Shown here piece by piece: positions 1 to 8,164 of a stretch of DNA of 64,000 nucleotides (its first letter is position 1; every line of letters starts with the position of its first letter). The notes under the pieces are model-generated. The model was not told the DNA's origin and did no database searches. It worked only from the letters and a program-made list of their open reading frames with translations. The stretch lies in the NCBI GenBank assembly GCA_937923325.1, contig CAKZUQ010000016.1, positions 60,224 through 124,223 of the forward strand, read 5' to 3'. This DNA is from an uncultured Bacteriovoracaceae bacterium (GTDB lineage: Bacteria > Bdellovibrionota > Bacteriovoracia > Bacteriovoracales > Bacteriovoracaceae). Made by a program: the position numbers and the translations under genes.

Positions 1-638
1 AATCTATTGTTCATGAATTGTTATGGTTTCTGAAAGGAAGTGGTAATACAAACTACTTAACTGAAAATGGTGTTCGTATTTGGAATGAATGGGCCGATGA
101 AAATGGCGATCTTGGACCTGTATATGGTGTTCAGTGGAGAAGTTGGAAGGGAATTGACGGGAAAACACACGATCAAATAAAAGATGTCATTGAACAAATC
201 AAAAATAATCCAAACTCGAGACGACTCATTGTTAATGCATGGAATGTTGGAGAACTTGAACACATGGCCTTACCTCCTTGTCATATGTTTTTTCAATTCT
301 ATGTTGCTAATGGAAGGCTTTCCTGTCAGTTGTATCAAAGAAGCGCAGATATATTCTTAGGAGTACCATTTAATATTGCTAGCTATGCTTTGTTAACTCA
401 TATGATCGCACAAGTTTGTGGTCTTCAAGTTGGTGATTTTGTACATACTATAGGGGACGCTCATATTTATAGTAATCATTTAGAGCAGGTTAACCTTCAA
501 CTAACTCGTGAGCCATTTCCTTCACCACAAATTAAAATTAATAAAGAAATAAAGAGTATAGATGATTTTAAATTTGAGGATTTTGAATTAATAAACTACA
601 AAGCGCATCCTCACATAAAGGGAAAAGTGGCCATATGA
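1..638 (+). CDS. thyA: Thymidylate synthase, 5' part outside the window
   Basis: Makes dTMP from dUMP using methylene-tetrahydrofolate. The reading frame is open from base 3 and the first visible residues (SIVHE) correspond to about residue 53 of E. coli ThyA, so about 50 N-terminal residues lie upstream of the window; a TTG at 18 is internal, not the start. The catalytic Cys lies in [10 protein letters not shown], followed by the nucleotide-binding motifs [14 protein letters not shown] and HIYSNH and the typical C-terminal VAI. In E. coli the second motif has RSCD; here it is RSAD, a tolerated change. The stop overlaps the folA start (ATGA), the usual thyA-folA coupling in which DHFR recycles the dihydrofolate made by ThyA. 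Confidence 0.97.
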   Translation, partial: SIVHELLWFLKGSGNTNYLTENGVRIWNEWADENGDLGPVYGVQWRSWKGIDGKTHDQIKDVIEQIKNNPNSRRLIVNAWNVGELEHMALPPCHMFFQFYVANGRLSCQLYQRSADIFLGVPFNIASYALLTHMIAQVCGLQVGDFVHTIGDAHIYSNHLEQVNLQLTREPFPSPQIKINKEIKSIDDFKFEDFELINYKAHPHIKGKVAI

Positions 639-1120
639 TCATCTCTTTAATGGTTGCCATTTCTAAAAATAATGTCATTGGTAAAGACAATAAACTTCTT
701 TGGCAGTTGAGTGACGATCTTAAAAACTTTAAAAAAGTTACTTTAAATAAACCCATTTTAATGGGACGTAAAACATATGACTCTATAGGAAGACCTCTTC
801 CTAAAAGAGACAATATTGTGCTGACGAAAAATCAAAATTTATCTATCGATGGTGCTTTTGTTTATACCTCACCAGCTGCTGCACTTGAGGCTTTTAAAGA
901 GCATGATGAACTTGTTATTATTGGTGGTGGACATTTATACTCACAATTTATTAATAAAGTTGATAAAATGTATATCACACATGTTGATTGTGAAATTGAT
1001 GGCGATGCGTTTTTTCCTGATGTAGATCTATCGAAATTTAAGCTTACACATTCTTTTACTCATCCTAGTGATGAAAAAAACGAATATTCCTGGACTTTTT
1101 GTGAATACGAAAGACTTTAG
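635..1120 (+). CDS. folA: Dihydrofolate reductase
   Basis: Reduces dihydrofolate to tetrahydrofolate with NADPH. It is 161 residues long, normal for bacterial DHFR. The N-terminal core ([17 protein letters not shown]) is followed by the substrate-binding acidic residue in [11 protein letters not shown], the [13 protein letters not shown] motif and the cofactor-binding IIGGGHLY. The start ATG overlaps the thyA stop by 4 bases, indicating translational coupling. The 3' end overlaps a glycosyltransferase gene by about 20 bases. Confidence 0.97.
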   Translation: MIISLMVAISKNNVIGKDNKLLWQLSDDLKNFKKVTLNKPILMGRKTYDSIGRPLPKRDNIVLTKNQNLSIDGAFVYTSPAAALEAFKEHDELVIIGGGHLYSQFINKVDKMYITHVDCEIDGDAFFPDVDLSKFKLTHSFTHPSDEKNEYSWTFCEYERL

Positions 1121-1772
1121 AGTTATAATACCTATTTTAAATGAAGAGAACATTTTAAAATCAAATTCTTTTTCACAGTTTTTAAGCTCCATCCCTTTTG
1201 AAATTACATTTGTGGATTCATGCAGTGTAGACTCATCTGCTAAGATTATAAAGTCATATGGGTTTGAGCTACTCACCTATGAAGGTGAGAAAAGTATATA
1301 TCAAGCGTGCAAGTCAGTAGCCGTTAAAACTCATGAGCCAAATGTTATTATTCTTCCAGTCGATTGCACTGTAAACTTTGATGAATTATTATCTCATTCG
1401 TCTCCATTTATTTGGGGAGGGTTCCTGAAGAAATATACTCAAACAAATGTGGGTATTAAAATTTATCTTTTTTTACAGAATTATATAAGAACAAAGTGGT
1501 TTGGAAATTTAGTTTGGACAAATGTAATTTTTTGTAAAACAAAAGAATTTATTTTAAATGGGAGTTTAGAAGGGTTCTTAGAGGATGTTATTTTATCTGA
1601 TAATTTAAAAAGAGTTGAAAAACCAATTATTTTAAAAGGTCCTTGTGTTTGTAGTTTTAGAAAATATGAGTCTAATATTCTTAGGCGACTCTTTATAAAC
1701 CTTAAAGTTATGATTTATTATAGATTTAGAATAAAAAGTATTAAAGAGCTTAAAGACATTTATTCTAAGTAA
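1101..1772 (+). CDS. Family 2 glycosyltransferase, TIGR04283-like
   Basis: Probable GT-A fold glycosyltransferase. It opens with the nucleotide-sugar-binding VIIPILNEE, then VDSCSVDS in the place of the usual D-G-G-S-x-D, then an IILPVDCT segment where the metal-binding acid is expected, then WGGF, and a C-terminal GFLEDVILSDNLKR that matches the PLMEDIALSRRL-type region of TIGR04283 proteins. That family is annotated in arsenosugar biosynthesis; a TIGR04282-like partner lies 5 kb downstream (6516). I chose GTG at 1101, just before the core; an ATG at 1068 would overlap folA by 53 bases. It converges with and overlaps the next gene by 13 bases. The exact substrate is unknown. Confidence 0.7.
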   Translation: MNTKDFRVIIPILNEENILKSNSFSQFLSSIPFEITFVDSCSVDSSAKIIKSYGFELLTYEGEKSIYQACKSVAVKTHEPNVIILPVDCTVNFDELLSHSSPFIWGGFLKKYTQTNVGIKIYLFLQNYIRTKWFGNLVWTNVIFCKTKEFILNGSLEGFLEDVILSDNLKRVEKPIILKGPCVCSFRKYESNILRRLFINLKVMIYYRFRIKSIKELKDIYSK

Positions 1773-2944
1773 AGGCTGTTATTATACTTTATTAAGTATT
1801 TCGTTATTTCAGAGTCTTCATACCCCCATGTTCCAGGATATATACTCATAAAGTCCCAAGAGCCAACATTCCATAAATATGCTCTCGTTAAGTTATACCT
1901 TTTTTTCTTTGAAAGATATTTTGCTAAAGTGTAATAATAAAAATATCGCGCTTTTTTGACTTCAAGGTTCGACCACGGATCTGTAGCTTTACTATATGCA
2001 GAATGAATACCGGAATATGGTGATCCTAAAGCTTCTTTATATGATGTAGCAGCAGTATGGCCATCATATTTTCGTGCTCCTCCTCCTATGCCTATCTCTG
2101 AAAAGTGTAGTTCTTTTGTCTTTGGAAATATAATTCCGAATGTTTTAAGTTCTTTTATGAAATCCCATACGGCGTCTTGAAATTGAATTTCATTTTTTCT
2201 AGGATTCACTGCCTTATAATTTGAGAACCCTAAAAAATCCAGCTCTTGAATTAACTTTTGTAAATCCGATAATTTAATTTTGCTAGGTTTTGCTCCACCA
2301 TTAATTTTATTGAAATTTAATCCAGCTCCAACTTTAAAGCTAGGGGCAACTTCTTTTATTTGATTTGCTATTCTTTTGTATTCTTTGGCATTCATAAATA
2401 ATGTATTACCCATTTCTCCAACCATATTAAAATATACTTTGTTGGCATTTGCATTAGTTAAAGCGTTTAGGATTGGGTTAATTAAAATATCTGAATAGTT
2501 ATAACCTTTAAGCTTTGTTGTTGGATTATAACTAATTTCATTTCTCCATTTCTCTCCATTTTTATCATCAATGTGGGGAAGTATTGTAATTTCAATGTCA
2601 TTTTTAACTAATTGATCTATGCATTTAGTTAATTCTTTTTCAAAGTTTTTGATTATTTCATCATTAATATCAGAACATGAATTATCTTTATACTTATAGC
2701 AATAGTTTTGAACTGTTTTGCTCTTGAGATTTACATATTGATTAATAACAATATTTACACCCTTTATATCATACTTAAGGAATTTATTAGCCTGTGCGGT
2801 GCACTCTTTGTAATCCTCATGATGAAATAGAGATATAGAAGGGTATAGGGGGGTTGCTTCATAAATGTTAGCACCATTAATTAAGTCATCAAAGCTGCAT
2901 GATGTTGTAATTATAATAAGTAGGTATGTAAAAAGTTTAATCAT
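1760..2944 (-). CDS. Lipoprotein with glycosidase-like TIM barrel
   Basis: A lipoprotein signal (hydrophobic stretch then ITTSCS, lipobox Cys about residue 16) precedes about 375 residues that read like a clan GH-A TIM barrel. Glu177 sits at a strand end in VGEMGNTLF and Glu283 in FSEIGIGGG, the pattern expected for acid/base and nucleophile, and LGFSNY looks like another strand-end motif. No exact GH family was recognised; a sugar hydrolase on cell-wall or prey polysaccharide is inference. The ATG at 2944 has an AAGGA Shine-Dalgarno (SD) site; the frame is open further upstream to 3001 but without support. It is transcribed divergently from the DUF547 gene. Confidence 0.55.
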   Translation of the reverse strand: MIKLFTYLLIIITTSCSFDDLINGANIYEATPLYPSISLFHHEDYKECTAQANKFLKYDIKGVNIVINQYVNLKSKTVQNYCYKYKDNSCSDINDEIIKNFEKELTKCIDQLVKNDIEITILPHIDDKNGEKWRNEISYNPTTKLKGYNYSDILINPILNALTNANANKVYFNMVGEMGNTLFMNAKEYKRIANQIKEVAPSFKVGAGLNFNKINGGAKPSKIKLSDLQKLIQELDFLGFSNYKAVNPRKNEIQFQDAVWDFIKELKTFGIIFPKTKELHFSEIGIGGGARKYDGHTAATSYKEALGSPYSGIHSAYSKATDPWSNLEVKKARYFYYYTLAKYLSKKKRYNLTRAYLWNVGSWDFMSIYPGTWGYEDSEITKYLIKYNNSLYLE

Positions 2945-3038
2945 TTTATTTCCTTGAAGTGTAACCTTTTTAACTATGTTACGAATACTAATTATAATCA
3001 AGCAATGATGTATGTTTTATATGTTAAAAAGGAATTCT

Positions 3039-3944
3039 ATGAAAAATGTTACAAAAGTTTTATTTAGCCTTATGATCTTAGTTAGTTGTAATTACCAAGT
3101 CGACCCACTTTTGATCTCAGATAAGTCTCAAACCGCTATTAATGCAGAAGATCATGTTATTACAAACGATAATACTATCGCTCAAAATATGAATCTTTTA
3201 TTGGATAAGTATGTTGTTAGAGTTGATTGTACAATCTCTAATACTTCTACGTGTGATGAGTATGACACTCTTGTTGATTATGATACGTTGTATGATGAGA
3301 GAGATGATGAAGCTTTAGAGCTTCGCTTAAACTTGTATAAGCAAATTAAGAATGTTGATACTTCCATTCTTTCAAAGGATGATTTAACAGCATTGTATTT
3401 AAACGCATATAATTTCTTTGCAATCGAAACTGTACTGTCAAATCTTTTTGATGCTTCTGGTTCTCGCCTTAAATCTATTTCTGATATTTTAGGAGAAGGA
3501 TCTTTTGCAGCTTTTACGCAGATTAATTATTTTATTGCTGGAGAAGCCGTAAATTTAGATAGTCTTGAGAAGGTATTATTAAAGAATAATATTACTAATT
3601 CTGATGGAACATTAGATGCTAGGTATCATTTTGCTGCAATCTGTGCTGCAAAGGGTTGTCCTATTCTTGCAACAGAGGCTTATGAAGGTGATAAAATTGA
3701 TTCACAATTAACAGATATTACGATAAAAGGTTTATCTTTAGTCCGAAATTATGAATTTGTTGAAGGAAAAACTAGACTTACTAGTTTGTTTAATTGGTAT
3801 AGTGACGATTTTAAAAATCATTTACTAAGTAATGGACAACCTGCAAGTACTTTTAAGGCATTTATTCAAGAATTTATACCTTCTGCTAATGTTACTGAAA
3901 ATGTTGAATATATAGACTATAACTGGGAATTAAATAGCTTATGA
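3039..3944 (+). CDS. DUF547 lipoprotein
   Basis: A signal sequence ending LVSC gives an N-terminal lipobox, so this is probably an outer-membrane lipoprotein. The body matches DUF547: LYLNAYNFFAIETVL followed by the hallmark ARYHFAAICAAKGCPIL (family pattern D-x-R-x-H-F-A-x-x-C-x-A-x-x-C-P). The DUF547 function is not established; the fold is thought to be papain-like and the conserved Cys and His are present. The start ATG at 3039 has GGAA at normal spacing; an in-frame ATG at 3012 lacks one. The stop overlaps the next ATG by 4 bases, so it heads an operon with the barrel and glycosyltransferase genes. Confidence 0.8.
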   Translation: MKNVTKVLFSLMILVSCNYQVDPLLISDKSQTAINAEDHVITNDNTIAQNMNLLLDKYVVRVDCTISNTSTCDEYDTLVDYDTLYDERDDEALELRLNLYKQIKNVDTSILSKDDLTALYLNAYNFFAIETVLSNLFDASGSRLKSISDILGEGSFAAFTQINYFIAGEAVNLDSLEKVLLKNNITNSDGTLDARYHFAAICAAKGCPILATEAYEGDKIDSQLTDITIKGLSLVRNYEFVEGKTRLTSLFNWYSDDFKNHLLSNGQPASTFKAFIQEFIPSANVTENVEYIDYNWELNSL

Positions 3945-5146
3945 AAATTATTATACCACTCTTATTATTAGCAAGCACGTTTACTGCGTCCGCTAAGACA
4001 AATTACTCTGTGAAGTTAGCTTACATTGAAAATCCTTTTTCTATTAATGGAGATTATGTAAGTGAGCTTAACCCTGGGGTTATTCGAGCTGAAAATGTTG
4101 GGGAAAACACAAAGTCTTTATCACTTGTTTTGAATTATAGGCCGAATAAAAAAATTAAACTTATGGGTTTTAAATTAATTCCAAAAATTAAGCTGTCAGG
4201 AGACTTTTATGTTGATGCTGACTTTGATAAAGATAGCTCTCGTTATAAGTTATTAAATAGAGATAAGTCTGATGATCAAGTAAGAAATGCTGACGCAAGC
4301 TTTTCAGTTGTAGCTTTTAGAAAATTATCTAGAAAGAGCGCTCTGTTTTTAGATTTTGGTGGAAAAGTAAATAGTAGTTATAATATTGAATTTGATACTT
4401 TTACTTCTACTGGTAGAATTTATGATTACGGTTTAATTTCTACTAGTCACCAAAAGTATTATTTTCAATTAGGTGCTCAAGCGAAGTTATTAAAAAGTAT
4501 TCGATTGGATTCAAACTACAAAGTAACTTTAGCTGAGTATGACCATGATTATTCAATTTTTGAAAGTATCTCTGGTCAAAATAATGATAATATCTCTCAT
4601 AAATTATCATTAAATACGAATTTTAAATTTACTAAAAAAGTGAATGTTGATGTTGATTTATTTACAGCTTACACAGAGTATCAAAATAAGCTTGCCTTTA
4701 AGGAAAATGGGTATATTCAGTCCACTGGAGTTGTAAAAGCTCAAACTGAACTAGATTATTCAGCTAAAGTTCAATTAAATGTGAAACTTAATAAATCATT
4801 ACGTCCATATTTAAACGTAAGCCAATTTAACAAAAACGATATGGTAAATGGAGCTAGCGATTTAAACATATACGGTATTGAACTTGGATCAAGCCTAAAA
4901 CTAGATAAAAAAGTAAGTTTTTCTGGATCGTATTCAATCAAATCATTTGATTTTAAAAGTGCAATTGCAAGCTTAGAAGATCAGTCTAATACTGAGCTTT
5001 TAAAAAGAGATGTACGCACATTTAAGCTTGGACTTAATTTGTATGCATTTAAATTTGATTTTAAAAATATTTCAAATGACTCTACAAGAGAATATGATAA
5101 TATCAACCATAATACATTCACTATTGGCTATAGTTCAACTTTCTAA
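3941..5146 (+). CDS. Probable outer-membrane beta-barrel protein
   Basis: It has a clear signal peptide (about 18 residues, cleavage near TASAK). About 380 residues of alternating polar and hydrophobic strands with many Lys, Asp and Tyr follow, and the protein ends in Phe (FTIGYSSTF), the C-terminal signature of barrels inserted by BamA. No family was recognised. The start is coupled to the DUF547 stop (ATGA). It may anchor or export a product of the adjacent glycosyltransferases, but that is inference from position only. Confidence 0.6.
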   Translation: MKIIIPLLLLASTFTASAKTNYSVKLAYIENPFSINGDYVSELNPGVIRAENVGENTKSLSLVLNYRPNKKIKLMGFKLIPKIKLSGDFYVDADFDKDSSRYKLLNRDKSDDQVRNADASFSVVAFRKLSRKSALFLDFGGKVNSSYNIEFDTFTSTGRIYDYGLISTSHQKYYFQLGAQAKLLKSIRLDSNYKVTLAEYDHDYSIFESISGQNNDNISHKLSLNTNFKFTKKVNVDVDLFTAYTEYQNKLAFKENGYIQSTGVVKAQTELDYSAKVQLNVKLNKSLRPYLNVSQFNKNDMVNGASDLNIYGIELGSSLKLDKKVSFSGSYSIKSFDFKSAIASLEDQSNTELLKRDVRTFKLGLNLYAFKFDFKNISNDSTREYDNINHNTFTIGYSSTF

Positions 5147-5158
5147 AATGGAGATGAC

Positions 5159-5353
5159 ATGAAATTACTATTATTAGCATTATTACTTATTTTATCTTTT
5201 TCAGCTTATTCATCAGGTGGTGGAGGCGGAGGTGGAAGTGCAGCTGGTTCTGCATCAGCGTCTGAGTCCGAAGATTCTGAAGACTTCTTAGCTGATGAAG
5301 ATGAAGATGAAGATGAAGACGAAGATGAAAGTAAAGGCGAGGACGAAGAATAA
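5159..5353 (+). CDS. Tiny exported Gly-rich and acidic low-complexity protein
   Basis: 64 residues: a signal peptide (MKLLLLALLLILSFSAYS), then a run of seven Gly, a short Ala/Ser linker, and a tail of alternating Glu and Asp encoded by repeated gatgaa hexamers. The mature form would be about 45 residues, disordered and highly negatively charged. The SD (GGAGATGAC) before the ATG is strong and it lies 12 bases after the barrel gene, so it is likely real. Binding of divalent cations is a plausible but unproven role. The stop TAA overlaps the proposed AUA start of the next gene. Confidence 0.65.
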   Translation: MKLLLLALLLILSFSAYSSGGGGGGGSAAGSASASESEDSEDFLADEDEDEDEDEDESKGEDEE

Positions 5354-6519
5354 AACTAAGTCTTTTCTTTTTATTTCACATAGGATTCGTATATTTAAGT
5401 TTCTTATTTAAGTCGGATACGACTTCATTTGTTGGGGCCAATTTTTTTATTGGCCTCTCTTTAATTTATTTCATTTTTATTATTTTCTTTTTTAATAAAT
5501 CCAAAATTTCTCCCCGTCTATTATTGTTAATTAGTGGTATTCTTTATATTGGTTCTTCTCCAATATTTGAGAATGATCACTATAGATATATCTGGGAAGG
5601 CAAGGTATTAGCTTCTGGTGAAAATCCTTATGTCTTAGCACCTAATTCAAAACAATTGGATAAAATTAAGTATTCTCAAAGAGATAAAGTCGGCTATCCT
5701 AGTTTAAGTTCTATTTATCCTCCATTAGCACAAGTATTGTTTTTACTCGTTAGTCCTTTTAAACATACATATGCGATGTTGATACTGCAGATTCTTTTTT
5801 TACTAATTTTAATCTGGATTATTCCATTCTGGTTTAAAGAATCAAGTAAGTATTTTTTATTAATACTTCCTTTTTTACTAAAAGAATTTGTTCAATCTGT
5901 ACATCTTGATCTTGTGGCCGTGACATTATTCACCTTGGGTATTAGTGCTAATAAGTTTGTAAAAAGACACTTTTTTTTAATCTTAAGTTTTTTATCTAAG
6001 ATTTTATCAATATTAGTTATTCCATATCTCTTCTTAAAAAATAAGTCTCTTAAAAGAGTTCCCGTGTTTTTAATTATACCACTTTTATTAGTGCTCTTTT
6101 TATACTTTAACCACTCAAATAGCTCTGGTAGTTCAGAGTTTGTTAAAAGGTGGCATTGGAACTCATTTTTAATGGACCTTTTTCTTTATTTAAAAGTTTC
6201 TTTTAAGGCATCGCGATTAGCTCTTTTAGGAGGATTTGTTATTGTTTATCCCTACCTCCTTTATAGAGCTCTTAAGAATGAAGATCTTCTCATCACGATC
6301 TTTGCTTTTTTTCTTTTGTGTTCTCCAGTTCTTCACCCTTGGTATTTTTTGTGGCTTGTTCCTTTAGTTAAAAAAAATAAGTCCTATTATTATGCTATTG
6401 CTTCTTCAGTATTTGCTTATATGCCTTACGGACTTACATCTCTAGTCGAAATTGGAAGTTTTATTACTTTTGCATTATTAGTATTTGCAATCTTTAAAGA
6501 TTTAAGGAGAGTTACATGA
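5350..6519 (+). CDS. Polytopic GT87-like glycosyltransferase, apparent AUA start
   Basis: An integral-membrane glycosyltransferase of the DUF2029/GT87 type: after two N-terminal membrane helices comes NDHYRYIWEGKVLASGENPY (catalytic Asp region followed by the G-x-NPY motif), then eight or so further helices and the late loop HPWYFLWLVPL. The only conventional start in frame is a TTG at 5524, which would delete the first helices. The frame is open and helix-like back to a TAA near 5335, and an ATA at 5350 sits 7 bases after GAGG and overlaps the previous stop, giving (M)KLSLFLFHIGF. A mutated ATG, a true AUA start or a sequence error are all possible. It overlaps the next gene by 4 bases. Confidence 0.7.
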   Translation: MKLSLFFLFHIGFVYLSFLFKSDTTSFVGANFFIGLSLIYFIFIIFFFNKSKISPRLLLLISGILYIGSSPIFENDHYRYIWEGKVLASGENPYVLAPNSKQLDKIKYSQRDKVGYPSLSSIYPPLAQVLFLLVSPFKHTYAMLILQILFLLILIWIIPFWFKESSKYFLLILPFLLKEFVQSVHLDLVAVTLFTLGISANKFVKRHFFLILSFLSKILSILVIPYLFLKNKSLKRVPVFLIIPLLLVLFLYFNHSNSSGSSEFVKRWHWNSFLMDLFLYLKVSFKASRLALLGGFVIVYPYLLYRALKNEDLLITIFAFFLLCSPVLHPWYFLWLVPLVKKNKSYYYAIASSVFAYMPYGLTSLVEIGSFITFALLVFAIFKDLRRVT

Positions 6520-7157
6520 GATCAATCGTGTGTATGTTTTCAAAAACTCCTGGAATATCTTCTGTTAAAACTCGAATGTCTAAAGATATTGGTGTCCCCT
6601 TAGCTGAAGAAATTTTTACCAAATCAATTGTTTCAACCTTAAAAGAAATTCAAAAGTGGAATATGGATTACGTTGTTGCTGTTTCAGATGACCTCTCTTC
6701 TGGCTTTTGGAATGAGTATAATACTGTTTTACAGACAGAAGGAACTTTAGGTGAAAAACTAAATCATATCTATAAAGCCTTAAGGGAAGATTATGATAAT
6801 ATATACTTTATTGGAGCTGATTCCTTTCATCTTGATTTTAAACAAATAGAAAAGAGTATATCGGCTTTTGAAGCTAGTGATAGTTCTTACATTATAGGTG
6901 AGACTTTGGATGGAGGATTTTATCTATTTGGATCTAAAGAAGATATGTCTAAAGATACTTGGCTTTCTGTGAAATATAGTGCAGACGATACGGCCAAGGA
7001 GCTCGTTCGCTGTATTAAAAACAATTTTACATACCTTCCTATAAGGTTTGATTTAGATCGCTTAGAAGACTTGTTACGACTTAGAGAGCTTGATTTATCA
7101 CTCTTAAGCTTAGATCAAGCTAAAGTAATAGAGTTCATTCTTAAAAGAATTAAGTAA
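6516..7157 (+). CDS. TIGR04282-like (DUF2064) glycosyltransferase
   Basis: Soluble nucleotidyl/sugar transferase of the DUF2064 family. The N-terminus CMFSKTPGISSVKTRMSKDIG matches the family pattern of a Lys-x-Pro loop followed by K-T-R-L/M. Then come GTLGEKLNHIYKAL, the metal-binding FIGADSFHL (family: GxDsPxL), and TLDGGFYLFG (family: DGGYYLiG). Members often pair with TIGR04283 transferases in arsenosugar-type clusters; such a gene is at 1101. Translation is coupled to the membrane glycosyltransferase (ATGA overlap). The sugar and acceptor are unknown. Confidence 0.82.
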   Translation: MRSIVCMFSKTPGISSVKTRMSKDIGVPLAEEIFTKSIVSTLKEIQKWNMDYVVAVSDDLSSGFWNEYNTVLQTEGTLGEKLNHIYKALREDYDNIYFIGADSFHLDFKQIEKSISAFEASDSSYIIGETLDGGFYLFGSKEDMSKDTWLSVKYSADDTAKELVRCIKNNFTYLPIRFDLDRLEDLLRLRELDLSLLSLDQAKVIEFILKRIK

Positions 7158-7209
7158 ATTTTACATTTTCACTGCATCATTTTAAGAATTGCGCTATAAG
7201 TCAAATCTT

Positions 7210-8163
7210 ATGATCTTTGCTTATTTTTATGCCTTAGTGGCTGCTATATTTTGGGGGATGGGCTTTATTGGAAGTCGATACGGTTTACAAGAAGTTGGGC
7301 CATTTTGGTTAACCTTCTTTAGGTTCGCAGTTGCGTCTCTTGCACTTATTCCTTTACTTTTAAAAGTTAAAAAAAGTTCATTTAACTTTGACCTAGTTAA
7401 GGGCTCTTTTATCAGCTCAATTTTTCTTACGGCCTTAATTGCACTGCAAATTTCTGGACTTCAATACACAACAGTGGCCAAAAGTGGATTTATTACAATT
7501 CTTTATGCTTTTTTCACACCAATACTTTGTTACTTTCTCTTTAAGAAGAAAGTTTCAAACAGATTTTGGGGGTTCTTAGGTTTTGCATTTTTAGGTATGC
7601 TTTTAATTACTGAGTTTAGTCTTAGTTCTTTAAATTATGGTGATTTTCTTACTCTTTTATGTGCATTGTCTTCATCTTTTCACATAATTAGTATTTCGCA
7701 TTTTTCTAAAAAACATGACATAGGACTTTTTAATTTTATGCAACTTTTCTTTGTTGCAATAATTAGTTTGCCTCTGGCCTTCTTTTTAGAAGGTGTTCCT
7801 AAATCTCTTACAACTCTATCAATTTTAAATAATTATTACGCTATTGGTGGTATTCTTTTTATGGGTCTTTTATCAACATCAGTAGCATTTTTTTTACAGG
7901 TCAAATCTCAACAAAAGATTCCTGCTCATGTTGCGGGACTAATTTTTTTGCTTGAGTCTCCACTTGCAGCGCTATTAGGTTATTTTGCATTTGATGAATT
8001 AATGAGTTCTATTACTATGATTGGCTGTGTGATTGTTATAGTTAGTGTTGGGCTTATGCCATTTGAAAATATTAATTTAATACTCTTTAAAGAGAGAAGC
8101 CTAAGGTTTGCTAGTTCCTTAGGTATGATTTTTATCACTTTAAGTCTGTTAAGTTTTATTTGA
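7210..8163 (+). CDS. EamA/DMT family transporter
   Basis: About ten hydrophobic helices in two homologous halves. The first helix AAIFWGMGFIGSRYGL and the following PFWLTFFRFAVASLALIPLL are typical EamA repeats, and the second half has HVAGLIFLLESPLAALLGYF, the drug/metabolite transporter signature. Substrate unknown. I prefer ATG 7210 over an in-frame TTG at 7189 because the first helix begins right after it; neither has a strong SD. It lies 50 bases after the glycosyltransferase gene and converges with the next gene, leaving almost no space. Confidence 0.88.
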   Translation: MIFAYFYALVAAIFWGMGFIGSRYGLQEVGPFWLTFFRFAVASLALIPLLLKVKKSSFNFDLVKGSFISSIFLTALIALQISGLQYTTVAKSGFITILYAFFTPILCYFLFKKKVSNRFWGFLGFAFLGMLLITEFSLSSLNYGDFLTLLCALSSSFHIISISHFSKKHDIGLFNFMQLFFVAIISLPLAFFLEGVPKSLTTLSILNNYYAIGGILFMGLLSTSVAFFLQVKSQQKIPAHVAGLIFLLESPLAALLGYFAFDELMSSITMIGCVIVIVSVGLMPFENINLILFKERSLRFASSLGMIFITLSLLSFI

Positions 8164-8164
8164 T

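Noticed and set aside
5281..5353. Idea that a programmed frameshift in the gatgaa repeats joins the acidic peptide to the glycosyltransferase
   Set aside because: The glycosyltransferase frame contains many stops in the repeat and no slippery heptamer is seen; coupled re-initiation at 5350 is simpler.
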